Shown here piece by piece: positions 1-8,948 of a stretch of DNA of 46,907 nt (position 1 is its first letter; the number at the start of each line of letters is the position of its first letter). Below the pieces are notes generated by a model that saw only the letters and a program-made list of their open reading frames with translations, did not search any database and was not told where the DNA came from. The position numbers and the translations under genes were made by a program. The DNA lies in assembly GCA_964394585.1 (NCBI GenBank), contig CAYMYI010000021.1, positions 1-46,907 on the forward strand, in the 5' to 3' direction. The DNA comes from CAYUJH01 sp964394585 (GTDB lineage: Bacteria; Bacteroidota; Bacteroidia; Cytophagales; Flammeovirgaceae).

Positions 1-225
1 AAACCGTCGGGGGATACTCCTATTATTCCCAAAATAATTAATTATGGGTATATAAACGCTATTGCATTTATTTTCCTTATCATAGTAGCGTTTATTTGCC
101 CTATTGATGGGGATAAACGCTGCACTACTGATAAGTTACATAACATCGGCAATACGGGCAAGAAGGCGATGGGGAAAACTCGACGGAAAGGAAAGTTGAT
201 TTTGAGTCTTGCAACACTTTCGTAG
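1..225 (+). CDS. Possible 3' end of a membrane protein gene (partial)
   Basis: The first forward frame is open from the window edge to a TAG at 223-225, about 74 codons. The translation has one hydrophobic stretch at about residues 18-33, followed by a basic tail rich in Lys and Arg. I recognise no family. A similarly long open frame exists on the other strand, so chance is a real possibility. The only support is the length of the open frame and the membrane-like segment. The start, if any, lies outside the window. Confidence 0.22.
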   Translation, partial: KPSGDTPIIPKIINYGYINAIAFIFLIIVAFICPIDGDKRCTTDKLHNIGNTGKKAMGKTRRKGKLILSLATLS

Positions 226-258
226 TTGCCTTGTATGGCTTGCAAATGGATGAAAAAA

Positions 259-289
259 AAAGCGCCGATTTATTGATAACCGGCGCTTT
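259..289 (-). terminator. Rho-independent terminator after the M1 peptidase gene
   Basis: A perfect 9-bp inverted repeat (AAAGCGCCG at 259-267, CGGCGCTTT at 281-289) with a 13-nt loop is followed, in minus-strand reading, by a run of T from the A-tract at 252-260. It lies about 20 nt beyond the stop codon of the M1 peptidase gene at 311. Confidence 0.8.
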
Positions 290-310
290 CTGTATGCATA
301 AAACAATGTT

Positions 311-2656
311 TTACTTGTTACCTCGCTTGCTTTCCATCGCACGGCGCATGGGGTTATCGCCGCTGCTCACGCCTCTGCCGCTTTGGCGTTGCTGGTAAAT
401 TTCAAAGCGTGTTGGAATTGGCTGGCGCGGGAAGAAGTTGTTTTCTACATCGGTATCGGCAGTTTCGCGGTAGGGGTCTAGGTGAAACTGAACGACTTTT
501 TTATCGGTGGCAAACACTTTGGTAATTTGCAGGTTGTCCATTCGCCAAATTTCGGCGGGGATGCGCGTTACTTCAGAGGTGCCGTCTTCATATTCCATCT
601 CTAAGATGATGGGCATTACCAGACCTCCTACGTTATCGAAGGTGGTTTCGTAGAAGTATTTCCCGGATGATACGAGTTTTCGGGTGTTCTCATCTAAGGA
701 AGCTAAGTAGTTTTTGTACTCTTCGCGGTCTTGTGGTGTTACCACTAGCTCGTCGTACGTTGTGTAGAAATCGGCGAGTTCGGGGGTTTCTTCCACTTTG
801 GTTGTAGGAATATCGGTTTGGTTGCGAGTGTGGGTGATGTAGGGTTTTTGAGCTTCTCGCCGTGCTTGTAACTTTGGTTTCTCTACATCGGGGTTCATGG
901 TATTAATTTCGAAGGGAATTACTCCGCTGATGGCAATATCTACGTGGTCGTTGGTGTAGAACCATCCTCTCCAGAACCAATCCAAATCAACGCCGGAGGC
1001 GTCTTCCATCGTTCTAAAGAAATCGGCAGGTTGTGGGTGTTTAAAAGCCCAGCGTTGAGCGTATTGTTTAAAGGCATGGTCGAAAAGTTCGCGCCCCATA
1101 ATGGTTTCTCTCAAGATGTTGAGGGCAGTTGCTGGCTTTCCATAAGCGTTGTTGCCAAACTGCGGAATCGATTCAGAGTTGGTCATAATAGGCATAATTC
1201 GCGATTTATCGCCTCCCATGTAGGGTGCAATTTTATAGGCAGGACCACGGCGCGAGGGGTAATCGCGTTCCCATTCTTGTTCTGCTAAGAACTGAACGAA
1301 TGAGTTCAATCCTTCGTCCATCCAAGTCCATTGCCGTTCGTCTGAGTTGACAATCATAGGGAAGAAGTTGTGCCCTACTTCATGGATAATTACGCCAATC
1401 ATGCCGAGTTTGGTACGTTCGGAGTAGGTACCATCTTTATCGGGTCTGCCATAGTTGAAGCAAATCATGGGGTATTCCATACCGTTTGATGCCTCTACAG
1501 AAATTGCCACAGGGTATGGGTAGTCGATTGTGTATTTCGAATACACTTTCAAGGTGTGTGCTACCACTTCGGTTGAATACTTGCCCCATAGCGGGTTCGC
1601 TTCTTTTGGGTAGTACGACATCGCCATGACTGTTTTTCCGGCTATTTCCACTCCCATAGCATCCCAGATGAATTTGCGCGAGCTGGTCCATGCAAAATCG
1701 CGTACATCTTCGGCATGGTATACCCACGTTTTCTTTTCTTTTGAGCTTCCTTTTTCCGCTTTTTCTGCTTCTTTTTGCGAAACTATCACCACTGGTTTTT
1801 CAGCAGTTTTTGCTTTTTCCACTAATTCGCGTTGTGCTGCAGTAAGCACTTCTTCGGGGTTTTGCAATACTCCGGTAGATCCTACTACATGGTCGGCCGG
1901 GACGGTCATTTTCACTTTGTAATCGCCAAAAGGTAGGGCAAATTCTCCTCTGCCTAAAAACTGCTTGTGTTGCCAACCGTTTACGTCGTCGTACACTGCC
2001 ATCCGAGGGAACCACTGTGTGATGGAATACACATAGTTGCCATCTTCGGGGAAATAATTCATACCGCCTCTTCCGCCTACAGCATCGCGGTCGTTGATGT
2101 TGTATGACCAATCTACATGAAAACTGTACGATTTTCCTGGTTCCAATGGCCGGGGAATATCTACGCGCATCATGGTTTTATTAATCAGGAAAGGCAGTGC
2201 GTTACCATCTGTATCTTTCACTGCGGCAATTTTGAACCCTAGGTCGTAGTTATGCCCTAAGATACCTTCTACTTGGCGTTCGGTCATTTTTTCGCGCATA
2301 CTGCTCGTAGATGTACTATAAGTATCCGAGTCTTGCGAGCGCATGTTTTGTTCGAGTTGCAACCACAAGTAGGTAAGGGTATTGGGCGAATTGTTGGTAT
2401 AGGTAATTTTCTCTGTTCCTATAATGCGTTGGTTATCGTCGTCTAGTTCCACTTCAATTTCGTAATCGGCACGTTGCTGCCAATATTCATGTCCGGGAGA
2501 ACCATCCGCCGCGCGGTAGTCGTTTGGGGTGGGCAACTCCTCGTGGAGTTGTTTAAACTTAGAGCGGTTGTAGCTTTCGTACTTATCTTGCCCGATGGCT
2601 AACGACGCCATGCCTACGCTAAATAAGATAGCTAAAAGGTATGATCTGATTTGCAT
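311..2656 (-). CDS. M1-family (gluzincin) metallopeptidase, secreted
   Basis: This is a 781-residue zinc metallopeptidase of the aminopeptidase N (M1) superfamily. An N-terminal signal peptide (residues 1-22, ending SLAIGQ) predicts export to the periplasm or outside. The zinc site is clear: HEVGH at 425-429, with the third ligand Glu448 in WMDEGL. The substrate-anchoring motif is NGMEYP at about 391-396, which replaces the usual GAMEN. The N-terminal beta domain (about 60-260) and a C-terminal extension follow the layout of long Bacteroidota M1 paralogues. The gene ends with a strong hairpin at 259-289. Its upstream neighbour on the same strand is bshC, 62 nt away, with no evident functional link. 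The substrate is unknown; peptide scavenging or envelope protein turnover is an inference. Confidence 0.9.
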   Translation of the reverse strand: MQIRSYLLAILFSVGMASLAIGQDKYESYNRSKFKQLHEELPTPNDYRAADGSPGHEYWQQRADYEIEVELDDDNQRIIGTEKITYTNNSPNTLTYLWLQLEQNMRSQDSDTYSTSTSSMREKMTERQVEGILGHNYDLGFKIAAVKDTDGNALPFLINKTMMRVDIPRPLEPGKSYSFHVDWSYNINDRDAVGGRGGMNYFPEDGNYVYSITQWFPRMAVYDDVNGWQHKQFLGRGEFALPFGDYKVKMTVPADHVVGSTGVLQNPEEVLTAAQRELVEKAKTAEKPVVIVSQKEAEKAEKGSSKEKKTWVYHAEDVRDFAWTSSRKFIWDAMGVEIAGKTVMAMSYYPKEANPLWGKYSTEVVAHTLKVYSKYTIDYPYPVAISVEASNGMEYPMICFNYGRPDKDGTYSERTKLGMIGVIIHEVGHNFFPMIVNSDERQWTWMDEGLNSFVQFLAEQEWERDYPSRRGPAYKIAPYMGGDKSRIMPIMTNSESIPQFGNNAYGKPATALNILRETIMGRELFDHAFKQYAQRWAFKHPQPADFFRTMEDASGVDLDWFWRGWFYTNDHVDIAISGVIPFEINTMNPDVEKPKLQARREAQKPYITHTRNQTDIPTTKVEETPELADFYTTYDELVVTPQDREEYKNYLASLDENTRKLVSSGKYFYETTFDNVGGLVMPIILEMEYEDGTSEVTRIPAEIWRMDNLQITKVFATDKKVVQFHLDPYRETADTDVENNFFPRQPIPTRFEIYQQRQSGRGVSSGDNPMRRAMESKRGNK

Positions 2657-2718
2657 ATGAATTGTGATTATTATGAAAGAAAAATGAAGGTAATCGATTG
2701 GTTTTCAATACTAAAAAA

Positions 2719-4278
2719 TCAATCGTTATAAATAAAAATATTCATTCGGAAGTCGAAGGGGTCGAAGTTATCAAATAGTGTATCGATAAACTGCCTATCA
2801 TTTAGGTAAAAATTCAACATATTTTCAATGCGTTCTTGGGGAACTCCATGGGGGAATAAGCGTTCTTTTACACTTAGTAGCTGCTTGAGTGCGGTTTCGT
2901 GTTTTTGCTCTTCTGCTTTTCGCAACCGCTTTTCAATGTTTTGTAGGCTTTTCAAGCCTTTTTGCATTTCGGCTGCTACAAAGCCCACTAACGACCCATC
3001 GATTTCCTCTGCCTTTGTAGTTATTTCTTTGTAGACTTTTTTAAACGCGACAGTTTCATGACTCAATTCAAAGATGTTTTCAGCGTTTTTTTCTACAAAC
3101 CAAGTTTTGAGTTTATGTTCATCCTGAAAAAACACGTCGGTACTTACCACCAGTTTTTGCATTTTTTTATAGTTGCCTTTGTTTACGACCAAGGCAAAGT
3201 TACGGGGCATTAGAATCGGGAATGGAATATTGTAGTGTTCAAATACAGGCTTGAGCTGCAACCAATATGATACTTCGGCAGGGCCTCCTAAATAGGCTAA
3301 ATTTGGCAAAATGACTTCTTGATACAGCGGCCGCATTACCACGTTAGGGCTAAACCGTTCGGGATATTGTGCAATTTCAGATTGCATTTCTTCCTTAGAG
3401 AAGGTAATCGCCGTATTTAATACTTGAAAAGAGCCATCTTCTCTCTGTTCAATTCGCTCGCGTAGCGCTTCTTTCAAATAGAAGAAATTGATTTTACGAG
3501 GGAATACCTGTGATTTATAGCCCATTTCCGCTAGTGTGGCATTCTGCTTTTCTACCAAAGCATTCGCATTCCCATGAAAAATATCATCTGTTATGTAGTT
3601 AGCAAACTGTTTTTTTAGAGCAGGGCTATCCGCATCTATCACTAAAAGCCCTTTTTCTCCGAAAAGATGATGTACATAATAGCGTGTTGCATCGGCAAGC
3701 GTATCCCCGGCTTGGTAAGCTCTTTTAAAAAACTCGGGCATCTCTTGTATCTCTTCCCATAACTTTTCCAACCCTTCTGTATTCATTCGCCCAACCGCTC
3801 CTTTTTGGGTAGTTTCCCAAATATACTTTTTTCCAAAAAGCGTAAAATGGGAAATTTCTTCAAAATCGTGGTCTTCCGTTGCCATCCAATAGATAGGCAC
3901 AAAATGGAAATCAGGGTAGTTCTTTTTTAGCTGTTCTGCTAAATTGATAGTACTCACAATTTTATAAATGAAGTACAAAGGTCCTGAAAAAATATTGAGC
4001 TGGTGCCCTGTTGTAACCGTAAACGTTTTTGGAGACTTCAATGCGTCAATTTGGGCATGTGGGGCTCTTTCAAGATGTTGGTATTGTTCGGTCAGTACTT
4101 CGGCAAGTATGTTTCTCCCCGATTCTGACAGCTCTTTTTGCTGTATTTGAGCTTTAAAAGCCGCGATCGTGGGGAAGGCAGTATACGTTTGCGCCAAATC
4201 GGGGGTCTGATGTATATAATCTAAAAAGATTGGGGTAAACTGTCCGGTATCTTCGAGGGCTACTTTTTGTACAATCAT
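2719..4278 (-). CDS. bshC: Bacillithiol biosynthesis cysteine-adding enzyme BshC
   Basis: This 519-residue protein matches the BshC family in length and hallmark segments: a TGHQLNIFSGPLYFIYK block near residue 90, the WMATEDHDFEEI block near residue 130, and GGPAEVSYW near residue 330. BshC catalyses the last step of bacillithiol synthesis, adding cysteine to GlcN-malate. A coiled segment rich in Lys and Glu lies near residues 430-470, as in the known structure. No signal peptide is seen, so the enzyme is cytoplasmic. The bshA and bshB genes are not in the window, which is usual because the pathway genes are commonly scattered. The ATG is preceded by an AT-rich leader and faces the divergent gene at 4414. 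Confidence 0.93.
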   Translation of the reverse strand: MIVQKVALEDTGQFTPIFLDYIHQTPDLAQTYTAFPTIAAFKAQIQQKELSESGRNILAEVLTEQYQHLERAPHAQIDALKSPKTFTVTTGHQLNIFSGPLYFIYKIVSTINLAEQLKKNYPDFHFVPIYWMATEDHDFEEISHFTLFGKKYIWETTQKGAVGRMNTEGLEKLWEEIQEMPEFFKRAYQAGDTLADATRYYVHHLFGEKGLLVIDADSPALKKQFANYITDDIFHGNANALVEKQNATLAEMGYKSQVFPRKINFFYLKEALRERIEQREDGSFQVLNTAITFSKEEMQSEIAQYPERFSPNVVMRPLYQEVILPNLAYLGGPAEVSYWLQLKPVFEHYNIPFPILMPRNFALVVNKGNYKKMQKLVVSTDVFFQDEHKLKTWFVEKNAENIFELSHETVAFKKVYKEITTKAEEIDGSLVGFVAAEMQKGLKSLQNIEKRLRKAEEQKHETALKQLLSVKERLFPHGVPQERIENMLNFYLNDRQFIDTLFDNFDPFDFRMNIFIYND

Positions 4279-4413
4279 GAATGATAATTTAGATAATTAC
4301 TTTTCGTTGGTTAAGTTGTTTGCCCTGTTTAGTTAAAAGTGATGGAGTTGATAGCAGAATACCGTAAAATTACTACATGGTAAGGTCTTACATTCGGGTT
4401 ACTTGTTAAAATT

Positions 4414-4908
4414 ATGCTAAAGCTAAATAGAGTGTCACTGGCTTTTCTTTGCATGATAGGCTTGCTAAACGTAGGCTATCTCTCTATGAAAACCCTACAA
4501 GTACTAAGTGGATATAAGCAACGCTCACCAACTGCCATTCGCTCTTTTCTCAAAATACACATTCCCCCTAGCAGTAAGGTAGTAGCCGATCCTATTTTTT
4601 ATTATGCAATATTGCTCAACCAATCGGACATGCAATATATTAACCTATACGACACTCTTCCTTTGCGTGAGTATAAACAGCGTATAGCATATGATTACGA
4701 TTACCTAATTATCTCAGAGAAGCTCTTACAAAGCAATCCTGCTGTAATCCGCTATTATCTAAACCATGCGACATTCGATACTGTTGCCACGTACCGCCCA
4801 CATGTTACCCAATTGAATCTTTGGCTGAATACATTTGGGTTTGTTGCTCGCACCGAAGAAGTAGGATATACATGTACTATTTTAAAACGAAAAAAGCCTA
4901 GTAAATGA
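4414..4908 (+). CDS. Orphan membrane-anchored domain resembling the C-terminus of a GT-C glycosyltransferase
   Basis: The 164-residue product has one N-terminal membrane segment (about residues 8-26) followed by a soluble domain. The downstream pattern (a helix, then IPPSSKVVADPIFYYAI, then a YDYLIIS strand) resembles the short periplasmic domain that closes many GT39/ArnT-like glycosyltransferases after their last membrane helix. The catalytic membrane portion is missing, and an in-frame stop at 4381-4383 closes the frame upstream. The gene may therefore be a relic of a larger one or a small stand-alone protein. Its last codons lie inside the hairpin that terminates the converging ATP synthase transcript. 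The family assignment is an inference from pattern only. Confidence 0.6.
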   Translation: MLKLNRVSLAFLCMIGLLNVGYLSMKTLQVLSGYKQRSPTAIRSFLKIHIPPSSKVVADPIFYYAILLNQSDMQYINLYDTLPLREYKQRIAYDYDYLIISEKLLQSNPAVIRYYLNHATFDTVATYRPHVTQLNLWLNTFGFVARTEEVGYTCTILKRKKPSK

Positions 4909-4923
4909 TAAATTACTAGGCTT
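4894..4923 (-). terminator. Terminator of the ATP synthase operon, overlapping the converging gene end
   Basis: A perfect 11-bp stem (AAGCCTAGTAA at 4894-4904, TTACTAGGCTT at 4913-4923) with an 8-nt loop is followed in minus-strand reading by TTTTTCG. It sits 26 nt after the atpG stop codon. The stem includes the last codons and the TGA (4906-4908) of the plus-strand gene, so one hairpin may serve both transcripts. Confidence 0.8.
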
Positions 4924-4948
4924 CGTAAGTTTAGGACAGTATGATTGG

Positions 4949-5842
4949 TTATGAGCCTTGGGCTAGAGCTTCTGCACCCCCTACAATTTCTAAAATTTCG
5001 GTAGTAATTGCAGCTTGGCGTGTACGGTTGTAAGTTAAACGCAACTCTTTTAACAACTCCGCTGCATTATCGGTGGCTTTATCCATAGCGGTCATTCGAG
5101 CGCCGTGTTCAGCAGCATTCGATTCTAAGATAGCTTTATAAAAGGCAATTTTTAACGATTTGGGGATAATCAACTCGATAATTTCATCTTTCCCCGGCTC
5201 AAAGATGTACTCTAGCTCTTTAGGCGAAGTGGCTTCGGCGTCAGTTATACGCTCTTGGATTGGCAAAAACTGTTCAGCTTGTACTTCTTGCGTAGCCACG
5301 TTTTTAAACTCGTTATATACAATGTCCACGCGATCATACTTCTTTTTCAAGAACCCTTCCATCGCCATTTCTGCGGCTTCTCTCACATCATCGAACGATA
5401 AACGGGTGAACAAATCCGCAAAGGTTTCAGTAACGCGGTAGCCGCGCTTCTTAAAGTAATCTTTTGCTTTTGCACCTATTGGCAAAATTTCAACATTCCC
5501 CGCATCGAGCTGTGTTTTGTAATATGTGTTAATATGCTGTACTGCCAATTTATTAACATTAGCATTAAAGCTGCCACAAAGCCCACGATCCGACGTAACA
5601 ACTACGACCAAAACCTGATTTATTTCACGAGTTTCGGCGAATACATTAGAGGCGTCGTCACCTAATGTAGCCGAAACATTCTGAAGTACTTCTGATAGTT
5701 TTTGGGAATACGGACGCAACTGCAAAATTCGGTCTTGTGCCCTACGCAACTTTGCTGCCGCCACCATTTTCATTGCTTTGGTAATCTGTTGTGTAGAATT
5801 TACCGAGGTAATACGACCTTTGATTTCTTTAAGATTCGCCAT
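4949..5842 (-). CDS. atpG: ATP synthase F1 gamma subunit
   Basis: This 297-residue gamma subunit is the central rotor shaft of F1 that couples c-ring rotation to catalysis in the beta subunits. The N-terminal helix contains the conserved KGRITSVNSTQQITKAMKMV segment, the Rossmann-like middle carries SDRGLCGSFN near residue 85, and the C-terminal helix ends with YNRTRQAAITTEILEIVGGAEAL. The length is normal for the family. It is the last gene of the minus-strand ATP synthase transcript, 33 nt after atpA, and is followed by a strong hairpin. The beta and epsilon genes do not follow it, in agreement with the split F1Fo clusters common in Bacteroidota. Confidence 0.97.
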   Translation of the reverse strand: MANLKEIKGRITSVNSTQQITKAMKMVAAAKLRRAQDRILQLRPYSQKLSEVLQNVSATLGDDASNVFAETREINQVLVVVVTSDRGLCGSFNANVNKLAVQHINTYYKTQLDAGNVEILPIGAKAKDYFKKRGYRVTETFADLFTRLSFDDVREAAEMAMEGFLKKKYDRVDIVYNEFKNVATQEVQAEQFLPIQERITDAEATSPKELEYIFEPGKDEIIELIIPKSLKIAFYKAILESNAAEHGARMTAMDKATDNAAELLKELRLTYNRTRQAAITTEILEIVGGAEALAQGS

Positions 5843-5875
5843 AAGTAGCTATTTCAAAATGATTTGTATCGTTGC

Positions 5876-7453
5876 TTACTTGTAGTTTTTTGCAATATCC
5901 TTTCCAACAGACATTAAGGAATCTTTTACCTCGTCGGTTAGGTTGCCTGCTTTCAAGTCATCAAGCACATTTTTATGCTTATCTTCCAATACTTGTAAGA
6001 ACTCTTCCTCAAATGCTTTTACCTTTTCAATAGGCACTGAATCAAGTACGCCATTTGTAGAAGCATAAATAATAGCAACTTGGTGTTCTACTCTTACCGG
6101 AGAAAATTGGTTTTGCTTTAGAATCTCTTGGTTTTTACGTCCTCTATCAATAGTTAGCCTTGTAGCAGCATCTAAGTCTGAACCAAACTTTGCAAAAGCT
6201 TCTAGCTCGCGGAATTGAGCCTGGTCGAGTTTTAAGGTGCCTGCTACTTTTTTCATTGACTTGATTTGGGCTGACCCTCCTACACGCGATACAGAGATAC
6301 CGACGTTAATGGCTGGGCGAATCCCTGAGTTAAAAAGGTTGGTTTCCAAGAAAATCTGACCATCAGTAATCGAAATCACGTTCGTTGGAATATATGCAGA
6401 AACGTCTCCTGCTTGCGTTTCAATGATTGGCAGGGCTGTTAAGGATCCTCCACCTTTTACCAAAGGTTTGATACTTTCTGGCAAATCATTCATTTGCTTA
6501 GCAATATCATCCGACTGGTTAATTTTAGCAGCTCGTTCCAATAAGCGCGAGTGTAAGTAGAATACATCTCCAGGATATGCCTCACGACCAGGTGGACGAC
6601 GAAGCAATAGGGATACCTCACGGTATGCAACTGCTTGCTTAGAAAGGTCATCATAGATTACCAGCGCAGGTCTGCCGGTATCACGGAAAAACTCTCCAAT
6701 GGCAGCTCCTGTATAAGGGGCAAAGAATTGCATAGGAGCAGGATCAGAAGCTGCGGCACTTACTATCACTGTATATGGCATAGCACCATTGCGCTCCAAA
6801 GCATTTACAACGCCAGCTACTGTAGAAGCTTTCTGACCTACAGCTACATAAATACAGTATACCGGTTCACCCTTTTCATAAAACTCTTTTTGGTTAATGA
6901 TGGTATCAATGGCAACTGCTGTTTTCCCTGTTTGGCGGTCGCCAATAATCAATTCACGTTGCCCTCTACCAATTGGAATCATAGAGTCAATAGCCTTAAT
7001 ACCTGTTTGCAATGGTTCATTTACCGGCTGTCGATAGATTACTCCAGGTGCTTTTCTTTCCAAGGGCATCTCATATAAATCTCCTTGAATTTCACCTTTC
7101 CCATCAATTGGCTTTCCTAGAGTATCAATCACTCTTCCCAACATTCCTTCACCAACCTTTACCGAAGCAATTTTATTAGTTCTCTTCACATTATCGCCCT
7201 CTCTTACCTTACGAGAATCGCCGAATATTACAGCACCCACATTATCTTCTTCAAGATTAAGTACCAACCCAACAAGCCCGCTATCAAATTCAATAAGTTC
7301 ACCGGCTTGAGCATTGGAAAGCCCGTAAATACGCGCTACTCCATCTCCTACTTGAAGCACAGTGCCTACCTCTTCAAGTTCGGCTTCTGACTTAAGGTTT
7401 GAGAGTTGCTCTCTCAAAATCGCCGATATTTCATCTGGTCTTACATGAGCCAT
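5876..7453 (-). CDS. atpA: ATP synthase F1 alpha subunit
   Basis: This 525-residue alpha subunit is the non-catalytic nucleotide-binding subunit of the F1 head. The P-loop GDRQTGKT is at 171-178. The conserved segment ISVSRVGGSAQ, which carries the arginine finger reaching into the beta active site, lies near residue 375. The N-terminal segment (about 1-25) that binds the delta subunit is present. The sequence is intact with no unusual insertions. It lies 45 nt downstream of atpH and 33 nt upstream of atpG in the same transcript. Confidence 0.98.
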   Translation of the reverse strand: MAHVRPDEISAILREQLSNLKSEAELEEVGTVLQVGDGVARIYGLSNAQAGELIEFDSGLVGLVLNLEEDNVGAVIFGDSRKVREGDNVKRTNKIASVKVGEGMLGRVIDTLGKPIDGKGEIQGDLYEMPLERKAPGVIYRQPVNEPLQTGIKAIDSMIPIGRGQRELIIGDRQTGKTAVAIDTIINQKEFYEKGEPVYCIYVAVGQKASTVAGVVNALERNGAMPYTVIVSAAASDPAPMQFFAPYTGAAIGEFFRDTGRPALVIYDDLSKQAVAYREVSLLLRRPPGREAYPGDVFYLHSRLLERAAKINQSDDIAKQMNDLPESIKPLVKGGGSLTALPIIETQAGDVSAYIPTNVISITDGQIFLETNLFNSGIRPAINVGISVSRVGGSAQIKSMKKVAGTLKLDQAQFRELEAFAKFGSDLDAATRLTIDRGRKNQEILKQNQFSPVRVEHQVAIIYASTNGVLDSVPIEKVKAFEEEFLQVLEDKHKNVLDDLKAGNLTDEVKDSLMSVGKDIAKNYK

Positions 7454-7498
7454 TGTATATCAATTTTATATAAGTGAAAACGTTTATTAATCTTCAAA

Positions 7499-8041
7499 TT
7501 ATTTTGCAAACTGTACTGCTAAATTGTTCAATTTAGACTGTACGGACTCGTCGATTTGACGGTCGCCAATATTTAGAATAAATCCTCCAATCAGTGAAGG
7601 ATTAACCTTCACTTCCAAGGTTACTTTAGACAACTCCGTGTGTTTTTTCACCAACTCTTCAAATTTTTCAAGTTCTTTGTTATCCAACTCCGAAGCTGTT
7701 ACTAAAGTAGCTTCCTGAATACCTTCAATAACGTTATATTCTCTAATAATTTCTTGGATAATGCTTGGCAAGAAATTCTCACGCCCTTTCTTGCAAACAA
7801 TATCAATAAAGTGAAGCATAAGCGTGCCCAGCTTATCCTTAAAAATTGCTCTGAGCACAGGCAATTTTTTAGAAGTTTGGATAATAGGATTCTTAAGGAG
7901 CAAGCGGAGTTCTCTACTTGCTTCGAAAGTTTCTTTCAAAAAATCTGCATCATTTTTAATAGTAGCAAGCTCACCTTGATTTTTGGCAAGAGAAACTACT
8001 GATTTGGCGTATCGATGAGCAATTCGGGATTCTGCACTCAT
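7499..8041 (-). CDS. atpH: ATP synthase F1 delta subunit
   Basis: The 180-residue product has the delta/OSCP layout: an N-terminal helical bundle that starts SRIAHRYAKSVVSLAK and binds the alpha N-termini, and a C-terminal domain ending in NPSLIGGFILNIGDRQIDESVQ-like sequence that contacts the b-subunit stator. It anchors the peripheral stalk to F1. It starts 11 nt after atpF and precedes atpA, the standard order. The low sequence conservation is typical of this subunit, but the position and the terminal motif make the call firm. Confidence 0.95.
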   Translation of the reverse strand: MSAESRIAHRYAKSVVSLAKNQGELATIKNDADFLKETFEASRELRLLLKNPIIQTSKKLPVLRAIFKDKLGTLMLHFIDIVCKKGRENFLPSIIQEIIREYNVIEGIQEATLVTASELDNKELEKFEELVKKHTELSKVTLEVKVNPSLIGGFILNIGDRQIDESVQSKLNNLAVQFAK

Positions 8042-8052
8042 TTTTTTATGAT

Positions 8053-8547
8053 TTAGTTAGCGTTTAGATCCTCTAAAAATTTATTAACTAACTCTTTTTG
8101 AGATGCGTCATTGGAGAGCTCTTTACGAATCAATTTTTCGGCGATTTCTAAAGAAAGCTGCCCAACTTGCTTACGAACTTCAACAAGAGCAGCATTTTTT
8201 TCATTCTGAATACTCTCTTGAGCGGAAGCAATTATACGAGTACCTTCTTCTTTCGCTTTCTCTTGTGCTTCTGAGACAATCTTATTGGCTGTCTCTTTAG
8301 CCTCTTTCAAAATTTGTTCTCGCTCTGCACGAGCTTCTTTTTTCATTTTGTCAATTTCTTCTTTAAGCATATCAACCTCTTCTTTGGCTTTACTTGAAGC
8401 GTTCAATGCTTTCTCTATTTCTTCTTCGCGCGATTTTAGCGCTTTTGCAATCGGCTTGAAGGCAACTTTACCTAAAATCAGCAGTACCAATAAGAAGAGA
8501 ATAGATGTCCAAAAAATTAAGCCTATACCGGGGGTTACGATTTCCAT
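8053..8547 (-). CDS. atpF: ATP synthase Fo b subunit
   Basis: The 164-residue product has one N-terminal membrane helix (about residues 5-27) followed by a long, highly charged coiled coil rich in Glu, Lys and Ala up to about residue 140. This is the classic form of the peripheral stalk subunit b. The conserved junction KVAFKPIAKALKSREEEI lies just after the membrane helix. There is only one b-type gene, so a homodimeric stalk is expected. It lies between atpE (97 nt upstream) and atpH (11 nt downstream). Confidence 0.96.
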   Translation of the reverse strand: MEIVTPGIGLIFWTSILFLLVLLILGKVAFKPIAKALKSREEEIEKALNASSKAKEEVDMLKEEIDKMKKEARAEREQILKEAKETANKIVSEAQEKAKEEGTRIIASAQESIQNEKNAALVEVRKQVGQLSLEIAEKLIRKELSNDASQKELVNKFLEDLNAN

Positions 8548-8644
8548 GAGCTATAATATCTTTATTTGTTTGAGTGAAATGAAGAAAAGGTTATCGGGTG
8601 AGACAAACTCTCTGCGAACCCGATAACCTACATGAAATTGGCTG

Positions 8645-8893
8645 TTAATTGATAAGAAGACAAACTACAATTGCAAATAGTGCTGCACCTTCAATTAAGG
8701 CTGCAGAAACAAGCATAGCACCTTGCAACTGACCTGCAATTTCAGGCTGACGTGCCATAGATTCTACTGCGCTACCACCAATACGGCCAATACCCATACC
8801 AGCACCAATCACAGCTAATCCTGCACCGATACCTGCACCCATTTCTCCTAAAGAACCGGAAATTTCCATTAAAATGCTTAGCAAGCTCATCAT
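8645..8893 (-). CDS. atpE: ATP synthase Fo c subunit (proton type)
   Basis: The 82-residue hairpin of two membrane helices forms the rotor ring. The polar loop ARQPE is at about 47-51 and the ion-binding carboxylate is Glu68 in SAALIEGAALF. The residues that give sodium specificity in Ilyobacter-type rings are absent: the helix-1 Gln position is Ile in GAGMGIGRIGG, and the residue after the Glu is Gly, not Ser. Proton coupling is therefore expected. The gene follows atpB by 55 nt and precedes atpF by 97 nt. This wider gap could hold a translational control site, but I saw no clear structure there. Confidence 0.97.
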   Translation of the reverse strand: MMSLLSILMEISGSLGEMGAGIGAGLAVIGAGMGIGRIGGSAVESMARQPEIAGQLQGAMLVSAALIEGAALFAIVVCLLIN

Positions 8894-8948
8894 GTTAAAT
8901 TTAAAATGAAGAAAATATGTAATTGAAAAAAAGAAAGTGAATCAAGTA

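Noticed and set aside
42..245. 67-codon minus-strand frame at the left edge
   Set aside because: No recognisable features, and it competes with an equally open plus-strand frame; neither is firm.
944..1288. Long plus-strand frame inside the M1 peptidase gene
   Set aside because: Antisense shadow of a well-supported gene with clear zinc motifs; no signal, motif or start context of its own.
6635..7078. 147-codon plus-strand frame inside atpA
   Set aside because: Antisense to a highly conserved gene; its openness follows from codon bias on the other strand.
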